In this document: in pieces, positions 35,579-45,238 of the stretch
Numbering within the stretch: position 1 is the first letter of the stretch
How the letters are laid out: every line of letters starts with the position of its first letter
From: Hahella sp018986435
Lineage (GTDB): Bacteria > Pseudomonadota > Gammaproteobacteria > Pseudomonadales > Oleiphilaceae
DNA length: 64,000 bases
NCBI RefSeq assembly: GCF_050749805.1
Contig: NZ_CP192738.1
Coordinates: forward strand, 5,456,001-5,520,000
Direction: 5' to 3'
Notes under the pieces: generated by a model
Database searches by the model: none
What the model was told of the DNA's origin: nothing
Seen by the model: the letters and a program-made list of their open reading frames with translations, nothing else
Made by a program: the position numbers and the translations under genes

Positions 35579-35603
35579 TTACCCGACGCCGCAAACCTGT
35601 CTC

Positions 35604-35627
35604 AGACGGAGCCGAACGGCTCCGTCT
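35604..35627. terminator. hairpin between convergent genes
   Basis: AGACGGAGCC-GAAC-GGCTCCGTCT, a perfect 10-bp stem with a tetraloop between the ribB and YbaK-like gene stops, and touching the latter. Likely a shared two-way terminator; the T-tracts are weak. Confidence 0.65.
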
Positions 35628-36126
35628 ACTCCATCTCCCGCTCAGCCAGATACACCACTGGATTATCACAACAGTCCAGCACCTTGCGTACATCCTCAAT
35701 GCCGATCTCCACCGTCTTCTCAGGCGGCCCGGGAGAAAACACCAGCCTTTCGCTGGCGAATATGCACTCATCAATCACCAGCGTGATATCAGCAGGATGC
35801 CCAAAAGGACAGGCGCACATAGGCTCACACCCGGTCATTTCCTTTAACTCCTCATCACTGCAAAAAGACGCTTTACCGCCTAGCGCATTCTTTAACTGCT
35901 TCCAATCCAAACGCTGATGCTGCAGCGTCACCAACATGCAAAAGCGCCCGTCTTTCAGTTTCATGAACAGACTTTTGCTTTCCGCGCCGGTGAAACCAAA
36001 ACGTCTGGCCACCTCTTCCGCCTTCTCATAGGTGAACACAGGCTCGTGAGTTTCCTCGCGGTAATTCACATTGGCCTTCTGCAACAAAACCATCGTATCC
36101 CGATATAAGTCGTCAAGCGTTCTCAT
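35626..36126 (-). CDS. YbaK/ProX-type aminoacyl-tRNA deacylase domain protein
   Basis: A 166-residue single-domain protein of the YbaK/EbsC/ProRS-INS fold, members of which edit mischarged tRNA(Pro), tRNA(Cys) or tRNA(Ala). Visible features: ESKSLFMKLKDGRFCMLVTLQHQRLDWKQLK with the invariant Lys, GCEPMCACPFGHP in the substrate loop, and an ending DNPVVYLAERE. It overlaps the upstream GNAT gene by 14 bases, so the two are an operon. Specificity unknown. Confidence 0.85.
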   Translation of the reverse strand: MRTLDDLYRDTMVLLQKANVNYREETHEPVFTYEKAEEVARRFGFTGAESKSLFMKLKDGRFCMLVTLQHQRLDWKQLKNALGGKASFCSDEELKEMTGCEPMCACPFGHPADITLVIDECIFASERLVFSPGPPEKTVEIGIEDVRKVLDCCDNPVVYLAEREME

Positions 36127-36553
36127 TGTCTGGTTGAATCAATTCTTTGGTAAGGAAATGCTTGGCCTGATTGTGCTTGGGGTACGACTCCAATGTAAAT
36201 TGCAGCGTGTATCCTTTCTTTTCATAAAAAGGCAATGCCTGAAAGCTGAACGTATCCAGGACGGCATAACGACAACCACGCTTTATCGCCTCCGCCTCAG
36301 CACGGGCCAACAACTCACCGCCAATCCCCTTACCTCGCAACGATTCGGACACCCATAAATATTTAACCTTAAGCCAATTCCCAAGCGTCTCTCCAACCAC
36401 CCCCGCCAACTTACCGCCCTGATCATCAGAATAAAAAACCGCCAGATCCTTCATCTCCCGCATATCCATATAGTTCAGATTATAGGCAATCAAACCATTA
36501 TGAATAACGTCGATATCTTCTTGTGTGGGGGAATCCGTTAATACGAAGTTCAT
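36113..36553 (-). CDS. GNAT-family N-acetyltransferase
   Basis: A 146-residue GNAT enzyme transferring acetyl from acetyl-CoA. The acetyl-CoA pyrophosphate loop reads RGKGIGGEL, preceded by the beta-4 strand KVKYLWVSES and followed by AVLDTFSFQALPFYEKKGY. Length and domain are typical. First gene of a two-gene unit with the YbaK-like gene. Substrate unknown. It marks the left flank of the accessory island. Confidence 0.9.
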   Translation of the reverse strand: MNFVLTDSPTQEDIDVIHNGLIAYNLNYMDMREMKDLAVFYSDDQGGKLAGVVGETLGNWLKVKYLWVSESLRGKGIGGELLARAEAEAIKRGCRYAVLDTFSFQALPFYEKKGYTLQFTLESYPKHNQAKHFLTKELIQPDNENA

Positions 36554-36866
36554 ATTTTTCCTTTTAAATAAAATGATGTCGTTTCGATCCTTATCCTCAG
36601 AATCGGCGATAAAAAACCACCGCCCAGAGAGATAATACTTTTGGCATATGGAGAGAGCATTAAATTTTCGTTATGATTTTCAGCCATTTCAATTTATTTA
36701 TACTTTTTAGTCAAAGCATAAGGACTATAGCTGTTTTCAATGATATGCATGGAGGCAAATACACATCTCATCCCTGCCACTTTTCTCACTCTTAAATCGT
36801 TGCAGCTTTCTGTGATCCCAGTTAAAGCGTCTGAGCCTATACAAATTCGAATATAAGGAGCTTAGT
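36554..36866. other. AT-rich 313-bp gap, left edge of accessory island
   Basis: Distinctly AT-rich with no credible gene. It must hold the promoter of the GNAT gene (minus) and of the Rhs module array (plus). The base composition shifts here from the GC-rich core to the island. No terminal repeat or integrase was seen at this edge. Confidence 0.5.
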
Positions 36867-38390
36867 TTGAAACACTTTTTGAAAGGCAACCCTCGTAATG
36901 GTTCTGCGCTATCTCTACTGGGCCTGCTTATAGTTTATTCTCACGCCGCAAAAGCAGGAGAAAGTGTCACGATTCCTGGTAAATTTCTTAACTATGAGGC
37001 AGCCAGGCTAGCTGTTGAGAAACAGCCAAGAGATTCTTCAGATGGCGGAGGAATTTGCTGTAGTCATCACGAGTTAGGGTTCAGAAAAGCTTGGAAAAGC
37101 GTCAAACTTGATGGTGTAAGCATCGAATACTACGCTTCGTTTTACTACCCAAATAAAGAGTCTTGCCCTACTGGAACCGAGTCATACTCAAACAACTCCT
37201 GTTTGCCGGTTCCACAGAGCAAACCACCAGAAGTCTGTGCGGGGAATCCTATAGATGTATCTACAGGCGAAAAACGCCAAACAGAAGTCGACTATCAGGA
37301 TGCCAAGTCAGGGCTTCTTACTTTTTCACGTACATACTCAAGCGCCACAGGCCAATGGAGAGATAATTTATCCCGCAGTACGACAGACAAAAAAGTACTT
37401 CGCACTGATGGATCTGTCCTTGTTAGACCCTGGATAAAATCTAATCTAAGCGATGGCACGTCCACTTATTATTTAGCCACAGGAAATGCAAAGAAAATTG
37501 AATACATTTCCATCAAGCCTTCGACTGGCGGCATTACACCTACCACCACAAAAAGCACCTCCGGCATTACATTAGATGAAAATGGAGTGCGCTATACCTA
37601 TAACAGTGATGGAAAGTTAACTCGTGCAGAGAGGTTGGCTACGGGAGCATACGCCGAATACTCCTATGAGGATACGGATACTATCGTCACGGATAACTTG
37701 GGGCGAACACTTCGCATGAGTAAAGATGCGAGTGGAAATGTGACACAGATGATTACACCTGCCGGTGTGACGTTTAATTATACGTATATTGATGGAAATC
37801 TAACCCGCCTTGATAATTCCGCGGATATATCAAAACAATACCATTACGAAGACTCCCGCTTTCCCCATGCCCTAACAGGCATTACCGATGAAAAAGGCGT
37901 TCGCTTCGCCACCTGGAAATACGATGACCAGGGTCGCGCAGTTCTTTCAGAGCATGCTGATGGCGCAGAGAGGGTTACTCTCAGCTTCAATTCCGATGGC
38001 TCAACCACCGTCACTAACGAGCTGGGCAAGCAAACCACTTACCACTTTACTCATCTATATGGAACGAATAAGCCAACGTCAGTGGAAGGACATGCGTCAG
38101 AGAATTGCATCGCAGCAAACTCCTCTTACACCTACGACCAATATGGTTATAAAGACCTGGTTACCGACTGGAAAGGAAACATAACCGATTTCGATTACAG
38201 CCCCACAGGTCTGGAGATAAAGAGAGTCGAGGCAAAAGGCACATCAGATGAACGTATTACTGTAACTGAGTGGAACCCGACGTTAAGACAGCCAATTAAA
38301 ATCACTGAGCCGAATCGCATCACTGAATTCACGTATGACGATAATGGAAAGCTAAAAAGCAATTCTATTTTACCGGTTGAAACTCAATAA
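36867..38390 (+). CDS. exported Rhs N-terminal module 1 (YD-repeat protein)
   Basis: A 507-residue secreted YD-repeat protein that looks like the N-terminal part of an Rhs. TTG 36867 is the start because AAGGAG sits 6 bases ahead of it. Residues 1-31 are a Sec leader ending AKA-GES. A Cys-rich stretch leads to CAGNPIDVSTGEKRQTEVDYQ, a DUF6531-type Rhs opening. Then YD repeats follow (YTYNSDGKLTRAERL, YTYIDGNLTRL, YDDQGRAVLSEHADG). It stops after EFTYDDNGKLKSNSI, before any Rhs core. First of three paralogous modules in a row. Confidence 0.88.
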   Translation: MKHFLKGNPRNGSALSLLGLLIVYSHAAKAGESVTIPGKFLNYEAARLAVEKQPRDSSDGGGICCSHHELGFRKAWKSVKLDGVSIEYYASFYYPNKESCPTGTESYSNNSCLPVPQSKPPEVCAGNPIDVSTGEKRQTEVDYQDAKSGLLTFSRTYSSATGQWRDNLSRSTTDKKVLRTDGSVLVRPWIKSNLSDGTSTYYLATGNAKKIEYISIKPSTGGITPTTTKSTSGITLDENGVRYTYNSDGKLTRAERLATGAYAEYSYEDTDTIVTDNLGRTLRMSKDASGNVTQMITPAGVTFNYTYIDGNLTRLDNSADISKQYHYEDSRFPHALTGITDEKGVRFATWKYDDQGRAVLSEHADGAERVTLSFNSDGSTTVTNELGKQTTYHFTHLYGTNKPTSVEGHASENCIAANSSYTYDQYGYKDLVTDWKGNITDFDYSPTGLEIKRVEAKGTSDERITVTEWNPTLRQPIKITEPNRITEFTYDDNGKLKSNSILPVETQ

Positions 38391-38462
38391 TGAGCACAAC
38401 TGATAAGTTGTACGCCAATTGAATTCAATATTTTGTTTAGTAAAGGAATTTATTCACACATC

Positions 38463-40046
38463 ATGCTAAAGAAATCAGTTATTTCGGCATCTTTGCTATC
38501 GCTAACACTGTCCAGCTCGGCTCAGGAATATTACTGGTCTGGCGGTCCTCGCGGGGGTGAAAGCGCCAGCAGTCCAATGTCAATTTGCACAGCGCATAAT
38601 GCATCTGCTGTTATTGGTGCGGGCGTCACTACAACACGAATGGAGTTTAAGCGCGATGGCGTCTTAGCCTGCCAGGGTTTTATGGGCAATGCTACGCACT
38701 GGTCTCTAAAGGATAAATATATATTTGCATTTGATGTAACTCGAAGGGGAGATGAGTGCCCATCAAATAAACAGTATGAAGAGAATACTCAAGCCTGCAA
38801 CAGCCGTTCTACATACCCCAACAAGCAATGCACAAAAGGCAACCCAATAATTGTATCCAGTGGAGAAAAAGTTCAAACAGAAATTGATTTTAAAAATGCT
38901 TTTGGCCCTGGAAGCCACTACGTCAGAACTTACAAGAGCAAAGTAGAGGCGCCTCAAGCCCATGGGGCGTGGAGCCTGCCTTTTTCACGTAAAGTTATAA
39001 TGATCGAAATGCCTGTCGCAGATAGTTTCGTTAGGCTTATCCGAGTGGTTAGGGATGATGGCGTTGAGTATCACTTCCAACGGAATGATACGACTGGGAA
39101 ATATAGCACTTATACAGACACTCTCATTTCACTAGAGGGCTTTGTCGATGAAAAAGATAAGCCTACGGGTTATAAACTCCATCTGGGTAGTGAAGTTGAA
39201 GAATATGATCGATTCGGACGACTAGTATCCGTTTCAGACCCGTACGGCAAAAACTATAAAGTGCAATACGATACCGTTACAACTATCACGTCTAAGCATG
39301 GTCAGACTTTAACTATGGCATACAAGTCTGATCGCCAAACGATAGAAAGTATTACTCACTCGGACGGAAGAAAAGTTTCCTATACCTATAACGCAAAAGG
39401 TTTGGTGGAGACTGCTAGCTTCTATCAGGCGCCTAACTACGACGTCCCTCTACATACTAAGACCTATCACTACGAAAAAACTGGCTTCCCTACCCTCTTA
39501 ACCGGCATCACCGACGAGTCGGGCGTCAGGTATGTCACTTGGGATTATGATGAGCAAGGCAGGGGCATTTTAAGCGAGCACGCCGGTAGCAATGATCGGT
39601 ATCAGTTTGCCTATCCCGACGCCCTTACTACAGAGGTTATCAACCCTCTTGGCAAAGTCACGACTTATGAGTTCGAAAACTTCAATGGCTATGAACGCAT
39701 CAAGGCGGTTAAGGGTGCGGAGTCCGACAATTGTCTGGCGTCCAATCGTAGCTATAGCTACAACGACCAAGGGCTACTTTCTGGAAAAGTCGACGCTAAC
39801 GGCGTCGCAACCAGCTACGACTACAACGAACGCGGCCTGGAAGTAAAACGCATTGAAGCCAAAGGGACCCCGGAAGAGCGTGTGACGCTCACCGAGTGGC
39901 ATCCAACACTGCGTCTTCCCACCAAGATAACCGAGCCGGATCGCATCACCGAATTCACCTACGACGATGACGGCAAACTGAAGAGTAAATCCATCCAGCC
40001 GGTTAATTCCAGTGGCTCCACCATTTCAGCAGAGAACAGTATATGA
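38463..40046 (+). CDS. exported Rhs N-terminal module 2 (YD-repeat protein)
   Basis: A 527-residue paralogue of the module before it. It has its own leader (MLKKSVISASLLSLTLSSSAQ-EYY) at ATG 38463; the upstream AAGGAA is about 18 bases away, so initiation is slightly uncertain. The middle holds CTKGNPIIVSSGEKVQTEIDF, then YD repeats (YDRFGRLVSVSDP, YTYNAKGLVE, YDEQGRGILSEHAG). It ends EFTYDDDGKLKSKSIQPV plus a short Ser-rich tail. Its last 180 bases are about 95% identical to those of module 3. Its stop overlaps module 3 by 4 bases. Confidence 0.87.
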   Translation: MLKKSVISASLLSLTLSSSAQEYYWSGGPRGGESASSPMSICTAHNASAVIGAGVTTTRMEFKRDGVLACQGFMGNATHWSLKDKYIFAFDVTRRGDECPSNKQYEENTQACNSRSTYPNKQCTKGNPIIVSSGEKVQTEIDFKNAFGPGSHYVRTYKSKVEAPQAHGAWSLPFSRKVIMIEMPVADSFVRLIRVVRDDGVEYHFQRNDTTGKYSTYTDTLISLEGFVDEKDKPTGYKLHLGSEVEEYDRFGRLVSVSDPYGKNYKVQYDTVTTITSKHGQTLTMAYKSDRQTIESITHSDGRKVSYTYNAKGLVETASFYQAPNYDVPLHTKTYHYEKTGFPTLLTGITDESGVRYVTWDYDEQGRGILSEHAGSNDRYQFAYPDALTTEVINPLGKVTTYEFENFNGYERIKAVKGAESDNCLASNRSYSYNDQGLLSGKVDANGVATSYDYNERGLEVKRIEAKGTPEERVTLTEWHPTLRLPTKITEPDRITEFTYDDDGKLKSKSIQPVNSSGSTISAENSI

Positions 40047-41503
40047 AGTATTTCATTTTATCCGTGCTCACCACCTCTTCACTGTTACTCTCACACGCAA
40101 GTGCAAAAGAGTGCGGAGAGTGGAAATATGAAGGCCGATTTTGTAATGGGTACAAGGAAGGCCCAGGATCAAGCTATAGCGACTGTGTCTCAAAAATGGA
40201 TTCCAACTGGAGCGATGGGAAATTCATGAGACTTGTAAACTTTAGATATGCTGATCAGCCAGCATTTGCCATATATACCTACATATGGGAGGGGGCAAAC
40301 TGTAAGCCATGTAATTATACAGAATGGAGAGCAAATAAAGGTTCTTGCATACCGCCTAGCAGTGAACCTAATGGTCCGCCCAGCTGTAAAACGGGGAACC
40401 CAATAGATATTAGCACAGGCAATAAATATCAAGAAGAGAATGATATATATTTTAGCCAAGAGCTTAATTTCACTCGATATTACAACAGTCTCGACCTTCG
40501 ATGGCGTCACAGCTATTCAGCTAAGCTAATAGACTCCTGGACAAAAATTTATGTTATTGAAGACTCCGGAAGAAAAAGTGAGTTCATATACGATCAAGAA
40601 AAATCTGCGTATATCCCCATAACTCACCTTTCTACAGAGCTATATAGGGGTACAGCCAACGATGATTGGAGATTTGTCAATGAGGAAGGAAAAGAGTACA
40701 GCTTTGACAAGCTGGGTGCGCTACAGGAAATCATCTATCCAAACAAGAAAAAAATAACTATTACACGCGATCCCACTCAAAGCTTTATTGCAAAGGATGA
40801 GTATGGAAATCAGATAAAAGTGGAGCTTGATGGTGGGTATTACCTATTAAGCGCGGAACTCAACGAGAGTTTAAGAGTAGAGTATGTCCTTGACTCAGAC
40901 AACCCCAACAACATCTTGAAAGCATCCAACTCAAATGGAAACGAGAAAGCTTACCATTATGAAGATACTCGCTTTCCAAATGCATTAACCGGAATCACCG
41001 ATGAAAATGATGTGCGTTATGCCACCTGGACATACAATGAGGACGGTAAGGCTGTTACATCAGAACATGCAGGCGGAGTGGAAAAATCCACGGTTATTTT
41101 CAATGAGGACAGCTCAGCGACTGTAACTACTGCCCTAGGCAAGAAGACAACCTATCACTTCGAACGAATTCACGGCGTACGCAAAATTGTTCAAGTAGAA
41201 GGTCAAGAAAGTGAGCATTGCTTAGCCGCTAACTCGACCTATACCTACGACAACAAAGGTTTCGTGGATACGGTTACAGACTGGGAAGGCAGCATCACCG
41301 ACTACGACCACAACGAACGCGGCCTGGAAGTAAAACGTACAGAAGCCAAAGGAACCCCGGAAGAGCGAGTGACGCTCACCGAGTGGCATCCAACATTGCG
41401 TCTTCCGACCAAGATAAACGAGCCGGATCGCATCACCGAATTCACCTACGACGATGACGGCAAACTGAAGAGTAAATCCATCCAGCCTGTGGCCGCCAAT
41501 TAA
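40043..41503 (+). CDS. exported Rhs N-terminal module 3 (YD-repeat protein)
   Basis: A 486-residue third paralogue with its own leader (MKYFILSVLTTSSLLLSHASA-KEC). It carries CKTGNPIDISTGNKYQEENDIYF and NFTRYYNSLDLRWRHSY, which look most like the classical Rhs start, then YD-like repeats. Its 5' two-thirds are AT-rich (foreign-looking) while its final 180 bases are GC-rich and nearly identical to module 2. It ends EFTYDDDGKLKSKSIQPVAAN, at the same point as its siblings. The next gene, 43 bases on, continues the Rhs chain in another frame with a new leader. Confidence 0.88.
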   Translation: MKYFILSVLTTSSLLLSHASAKECGEWKYEGRFCNGYKEGPGSSYSDCVSKMDSNWSDGKFMRLVNFRYADQPAFAIYTYIWEGANCKPCNYTEWRANKGSCIPPSSEPNGPPSCKTGNPIDISTGNKYQEENDIYFSQELNFTRYYNSLDLRWRHSYSAKLIDSWTKIYVIEDSGRKSEFIYDQEKSAYIPITHLSTELYRGTANDDWRFVNEEGKEYSFDKLGALQEIIYPNKKKITITRDPTQSFIAKDEYGNQIKVELDGGYYLLSAELNESLRVEYVLDSDNPNNILKASNSNGNEKAYHYEDTRFPNALTGITDENDVRYATWTYNEDGKAVTSEHAGGVEKSTVIFNEDSSATVTTALGKKTTYHFERIHGVRKIVQVEGQESEHCLAANSTYTYDNKGFVDTVTDWEGSITDYDHNERGLEVKRTEAKGTPEERVTLTEWHPTLRLPTKINEPDRITEFTYDDDGKLKSKSIQPVAAN

Positions 41504-41546
41504 GCGCACAGGGATGTTACGTTTTTGATTAAGGGTTAATACACAC

Positions 41547-44390
41547 ATGATGTTAGCAAAGAAAACCGCTTTGGCGGCGGCTATCGCCGGCGTATTCATG
41601 AGCGCCAACAGCTGGGCCGATCGCTCCTGGAGTTACACTTACAACAGCCAGAATCTGATGGAGACCCAGGACGGTCCCCGCACGGACGTCAACGACGTCA
41701 CCACTTACGGCTATCATGACGACGGCAACCTGCACACCATCACCAATGCGCTGTCTCAGGTCACCACGTTGGAGAACTACAACGGAGCGGGTCTGGCGCA
41801 GAAGATTATCGACGCCAACGGCGTCGTGACCCTGTTGGAATACAACTGGCGCGGCCAGCCGGTTAAGCGCACCGTAAAAAGCAGCCAGGGCGACGCCATC
41901 ACCGTCTTCGTTTATGACAAGGTCGGGCTGCTGGAGCAGATCACTCTGGCGGATGGCACCTTCCTGCATTACGAATACGATCCCGCGCGTCGTTTGCGCA
42001 GTGTCACTAACCGCGCCGGCGACAAGATCGTCTATGAAGTCGACCCCATGGGCAACCGCACCAAGGTAGAGATCAAAGACGGCGCCGAGAACCTGTTCAA
42101 CGTGCAGCGGCAGGTCTTTGACGAGCTGGGCCGGTTGATACGAAGCATCACTGCCGCCAATCATGAGACCCGTTACGGTTACGACAAAAACTCCAACATG
42201 ACGTCCGTCACCGACGCCAACAACCAGCAGACCGTACAGGGCTTTGACGCGCTGAACCGGCTGATCAAGGTGACCGACGCCAAACTGGGCATCACCCAGT
42301 ATGAGTACGACGCTCAGGACAATCTCATTGCGGTTACCGATCCGCGCAACCTGAAGACGACCTACAAGTACGATTACGCTGGCAACATGTACGAGCAGAA
42401 CAGTCCGGACACTGGCCTGACTGTCTTTATCCATGATGACGCCGGCAATGCGCTGACCCGCACCGACGCACGCGGCGTGGTGACTGAATACAGCTATGAC
42501 GCATTGAATCGGGTGACGCAGATTAGCTACCCCGCAAACCCCGCCGAGAACATTTCCTACAGCTATGACGACACCGCCAACGGCAATAAAGGCGTAGGTC
42601 GCCTGACTCGCATCAGCGATCAGTCTGGAACCATCAGCTTCCATTACGACGACCGCGGCAACCTGGTGAAGGAAACCCGCGCGCTGGAGGGTCAGACCTA
42701 CGTCACTCTGTATGCTTACGACTTGGCCAACAAGTTGACGGACATCACCTACCCCAGTGGTCGCATCGTGCGTTATCACTACAATGAAGAAGGTCAAATA
42801 GATCGCGTCGCGACGCTGGCCAATAGCGGAGCAGCGGAAAAGGTCGTGGTGGAGAACGTCAGTTACCTGCCCTTCGGCCCCATGCAGAGCCTTACCTACG
42901 GCAACGGCCTGACGCGCACCATGAGCTACGATCAGGACTACCAATTGACCGGTATCGACAGCAGCGTCATGCGTCGCAGCTATGGATACGATCCGCTGGG
43001 CAATATCGCCAGCATCACGGATCAGCTTGACAGCGCGCAAAGTCAGAGTTTCGGCTATGACGCCCTGTCGCGCCTGGAAACCGCGGACGGTGGATACGGC
43101 GATATTCGTTACGACTACGACGCGGTGGGCAACCGTACTGCGCGCACCCGCACGCAAAACGGTAAGACCCTGTCAGAGAGCTATGAATACGCCAGCGACA
43201 GCAACCGCCTGACCCGTGTCGACATCAATGACGACGGCGCCGTCAGTGAACGCACGTTCGCCTACACCGACAATGGCAATATCCGTCAGGATCAGAACAA
43301 TGCCCGCAATCTGGAGCTGATCTACAACCAGCAGAACCGTTTAGAAGAAGTGAAGAAAGGCGGCGAGCAGCTGGCCATGTACGTACACAACGCCCTCGGC
43401 CAGCGTGTCATCAAAGTCGCGACCGACCCTGCGGCCAATGTGCATTTCCACTACAGCCAAAGCGGTCAATTGCTGGCGGAGACCAAGCCGAGCGGAGAAG
43501 TCATTCGGGAAATGATTTACCTCAACGGCATTCCTGTGGCCATGCTGGCGGAAGGCGGTGGCGGCGCAACAACGCCTGTGTCCGACATCATCGTCGACAA
43601 CCATGACAGCGGCGTCACCACTGTCGGAGCTTGGAGCGCATCCAGCTTCTCCAGCGTCCGCCATGGCGCAGACTATCAATACGCCCCTGCAGGCAGCGGC
43701 GGGAAATCCTTCACCTGGAAACTCCCCGTCAGCAAAGCTGGCGTCTACAAAGTCTACGCCTACTGGAACGCAGGAGACTCCCGCGCCAGCAACGCCACTT
43801 ACAGCCTGCAGACCAGCGCCGGCGCGCAAAGCATCATCGCCAACCAGCAGCAAGGCGGCGGCTGGGGATTACTGGGCTCCTACTCTCTAAACAGCGCCGC
43901 CGCCATCACGCTGAGCGATAACGCTAACGGCTTTGTGATTGCAGACGCCATCAAGCTGGAATGGGTCGGTGCGACCGCAACACCAGACCCTGCTCCCATT
44001 ACGGTAGACAATAACGACGCCGCAGCGACGCAAACCGGCGGCTGGAGTATTTCCACCTTCTCTTCCAACCGTTATGGCGATAACTACCATTACGCTCCCG
44101 CCGGGACTGGAAGCAAAGTCTTCACCTGGAGCCTCGCCATCGAGCGGGCAGGCAATTACCGCGTTTACGCCTACTGGAACGGCGGTTCAACCAGAGGCAG
44201 TAACGTGAAGTACGACATTCAGACCCAATCAGGAACGCAAAGCGTGCAAGTGAACCAACAACAGGGCGGCGGCTCCTGGAGCCAGATCGGCGTATTCCCC
44301 CTGGACGTCAACGCGAAAGTATCCGTCTCTGACAACGCCAACGGCTACGTCATTGCAGACGCCATCAAAGTGGAATGGGCCGGCGAGTAA
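41547..44390 (+). CDS. exported central Rhs module with two golvesin-like domains
   Basis: A 947-residue secreted protein. Residues 1-24 are a Sec leader (MSANSWA-DRS). Residues 25 to about 670 are dense YD repeats that continue a normal Rhs chain (SWSYTYNSQNLMETQDG, YEVDPMGNRTKV, YDALNRVTQISYP, YDYDAVGNRTART). The chain enters the Rhs core (IYLNGIPVAMLAEGGG) and then stops being Rhs. Instead two about 125-residue copies of a golvesin-type carbohydrate-binding-like domain follow (about 678-808 and 817-946), each with YKVYAYWN or YRVYAYWN and NQQQGGG and ending FVIADAIKLEW or YVIADAIKVEW. GC-rich. Confidence 0.9.
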   Translation: MMLAKKTALAAAIAGVFMSANSWADRSWSYTYNSQNLMETQDGPRTDVNDVTTYGYHDDGNLHTITNALSQVTTLENYNGAGLAQKIIDANGVVTLLEYNWRGQPVKRTVKSSQGDAITVFVYDKVGLLEQITLADGTFLHYEYDPARRLRSVTNRAGDKIVYEVDPMGNRTKVEIKDGAENLFNVQRQVFDELGRLIRSITAANHETRYGYDKNSNMTSVTDANNQQTVQGFDALNRLIKVTDAKLGITQYEYDAQDNLIAVTDPRNLKTTYKYDYAGNMYEQNSPDTGLTVFIHDDAGNALTRTDARGVVTEYSYDALNRVTQISYPANPAENISYSYDDTANGNKGVGRLTRISDQSGTISFHYDDRGNLVKETRALEGQTYVTLYAYDLANKLTDITYPSGRIVRYHYNEEGQIDRVATLANSGAAEKVVVENVSYLPFGPMQSLTYGNGLTRTMSYDQDYQLTGIDSSVMRRSYGYDPLGNIASITDQLDSAQSQSFGYDALSRLETADGGYGDIRYDYDAVGNRTARTRTQNGKTLSESYEYASDSNRLTRVDINDDGAVSERTFAYTDNGNIRQDQNNARNLELIYNQQNRLEEVKKGGEQLAMYVHNALGQRVIKVATDPAANVHFHYSQSGQLLAETKPSGEVIREMIYLNGIPVAMLAEGGGGATTPVSDIIVDNHDSGVTTVGAWSASSFSSVRHGADYQYAPAGSGGKSFTWKLPVSKAGVYKVYAYWNAGDSRASNATYSLQTSAGAQSIIANQQQGGGWGLLGSYSLNSAAAITLSDNANGFVIADAIKLEWVGATATPDPAPITVDNNDAAATQTGGWSISTFSSNRYGDNYHYAPAGTGSKVFTWSLAIERAGNYRVYAYWNGGSTRGSNVKYDIQTQSGTQSVQVNQQQGGGSWSQIGVFPLDVNAKVSVSDNANGYVIADAIKVEWAGE

Positions 44391-44402
44391 GGAGTAACAG
44401 AC

Positions 44403-45233
44403 ATGAAAAGCCTAAACCAATTAACAACGATTTTTTTCAGCGCCCTATTCTCACTGGCCACCCTGCTCAGCGCACAAGCGCACGCGGAAGGCGACCTGTA
44501 CTTTATCCACTCAGACCACCTGGGAACGCCTCAGGCGATGACCGACAGCGCACAAAATGTCGTTTGGAAGACCCAGCAGACGCCGTTTGGGGAGACAGTG
44601 GAAGAGACGAGTTCAGTGGTTCAGCCTCTACGTTTTCCGGGGCAGTATGCTGATCCAGAGTCAGGATTAAGCTATAACTATTTTAGGGACTACGATCCAA
44701 GCTTGGGTCGGTATGTGCAGAGTGATCCGATTGGATTGCAGGGAGGCCTGAATACATATGGATATGTTGGAGGAAGGCCGTTAATTTTTATCGATCCACC
44801 CGGACTACAAGCAATATTCAATAAGGACGGAGTAACATTTCATGCATATCATAAAGGAGATGGATCCAATGAAACAGCAAAACAAGGACCGCATGGAGAT
44901 TACCACGTTCATATAAATGGCGGCAAAAAGAAAGTAGTTGTCATTAAAAAAGATGGTAACGGTAATGTGACATTAATTCCCGAAAACCCAGAATCTTTAA
45001 CGAATAAAGAAAAGGCGGTACTAAACAATTTAACCGGAAATGAAATGAAATATTTGCGAAAGGCTTGCACCGAGACCTTTCATAACAATGGAACCGACAA
45101 AGTTCTTAAGAAACTTTTCAAAAAATATGTGGGGAGTATAGCCGGAGGTGCCGCTAGCACAGCAATTCTTAGGAATACTCATACAGAAGCTTGCAGCATG
45201 GATTATTTAAATCAAATTCCATTTTGTGACTAG
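44403..45233 (+). CDS. exported Rhs C-terminal module carrying toxin-like tail
   Basis: A 276-residue secreted protein with its own leader (residues 1-28, AQAHA-EGD). Residues 30-135 are the second half of an Rhs core: YFIHSDHLGTPQAMTD, VVWKTQQTPFGE, RFPGQYADPESGL, YNYFRDYDPSLGRYVQSDPIGL (DPIGL at 108-112) and then DPPGL at 131-135, the pair of acidic motifs used for self-cleavage in Rhs toxins. The remaining 141 residues are AT-rich, polymorphic-toxin-like, with GPHGDYHVHINGG as a possible metal site and a Lys-rich C-terminus. Toxin activity unknown. Confidence 0.88.
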   Translation: MKSLNQLTTIFFSALFSLATLLSAQAHAEGDLYFIHSDHLGTPQAMTDSAQNVVWKTQQTPFGETVEETSSVVQPLRFPGQYADPESGLSYNYFRDYDPSLGRYVQSDPIGLQGGLNTYGYVGGRPLIFIDPPGLQAIFNKDGVTFHAYHKGDGSNETAKQGPHGDYHVHINGGKKKVVVIKKDGNGNVTLIPENPESLTNKEKAVLNNLTGNEMKYLRKACTETFHNNGTDKVLKKLFKKYVGSIAGGAASTAILRNTHTEACSMDYLNQIPFCD

Positions 45234-45238
45234 TTTTC

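Noticed and set aside
41553..43157. Long minus-strand open frame of 534 codons inside the central Rhs module
   Set aside because: Antisense shadow of the YD-repeat gene; its Val/Ala/Gly-rich repeats mirror the repeat on the other strand.
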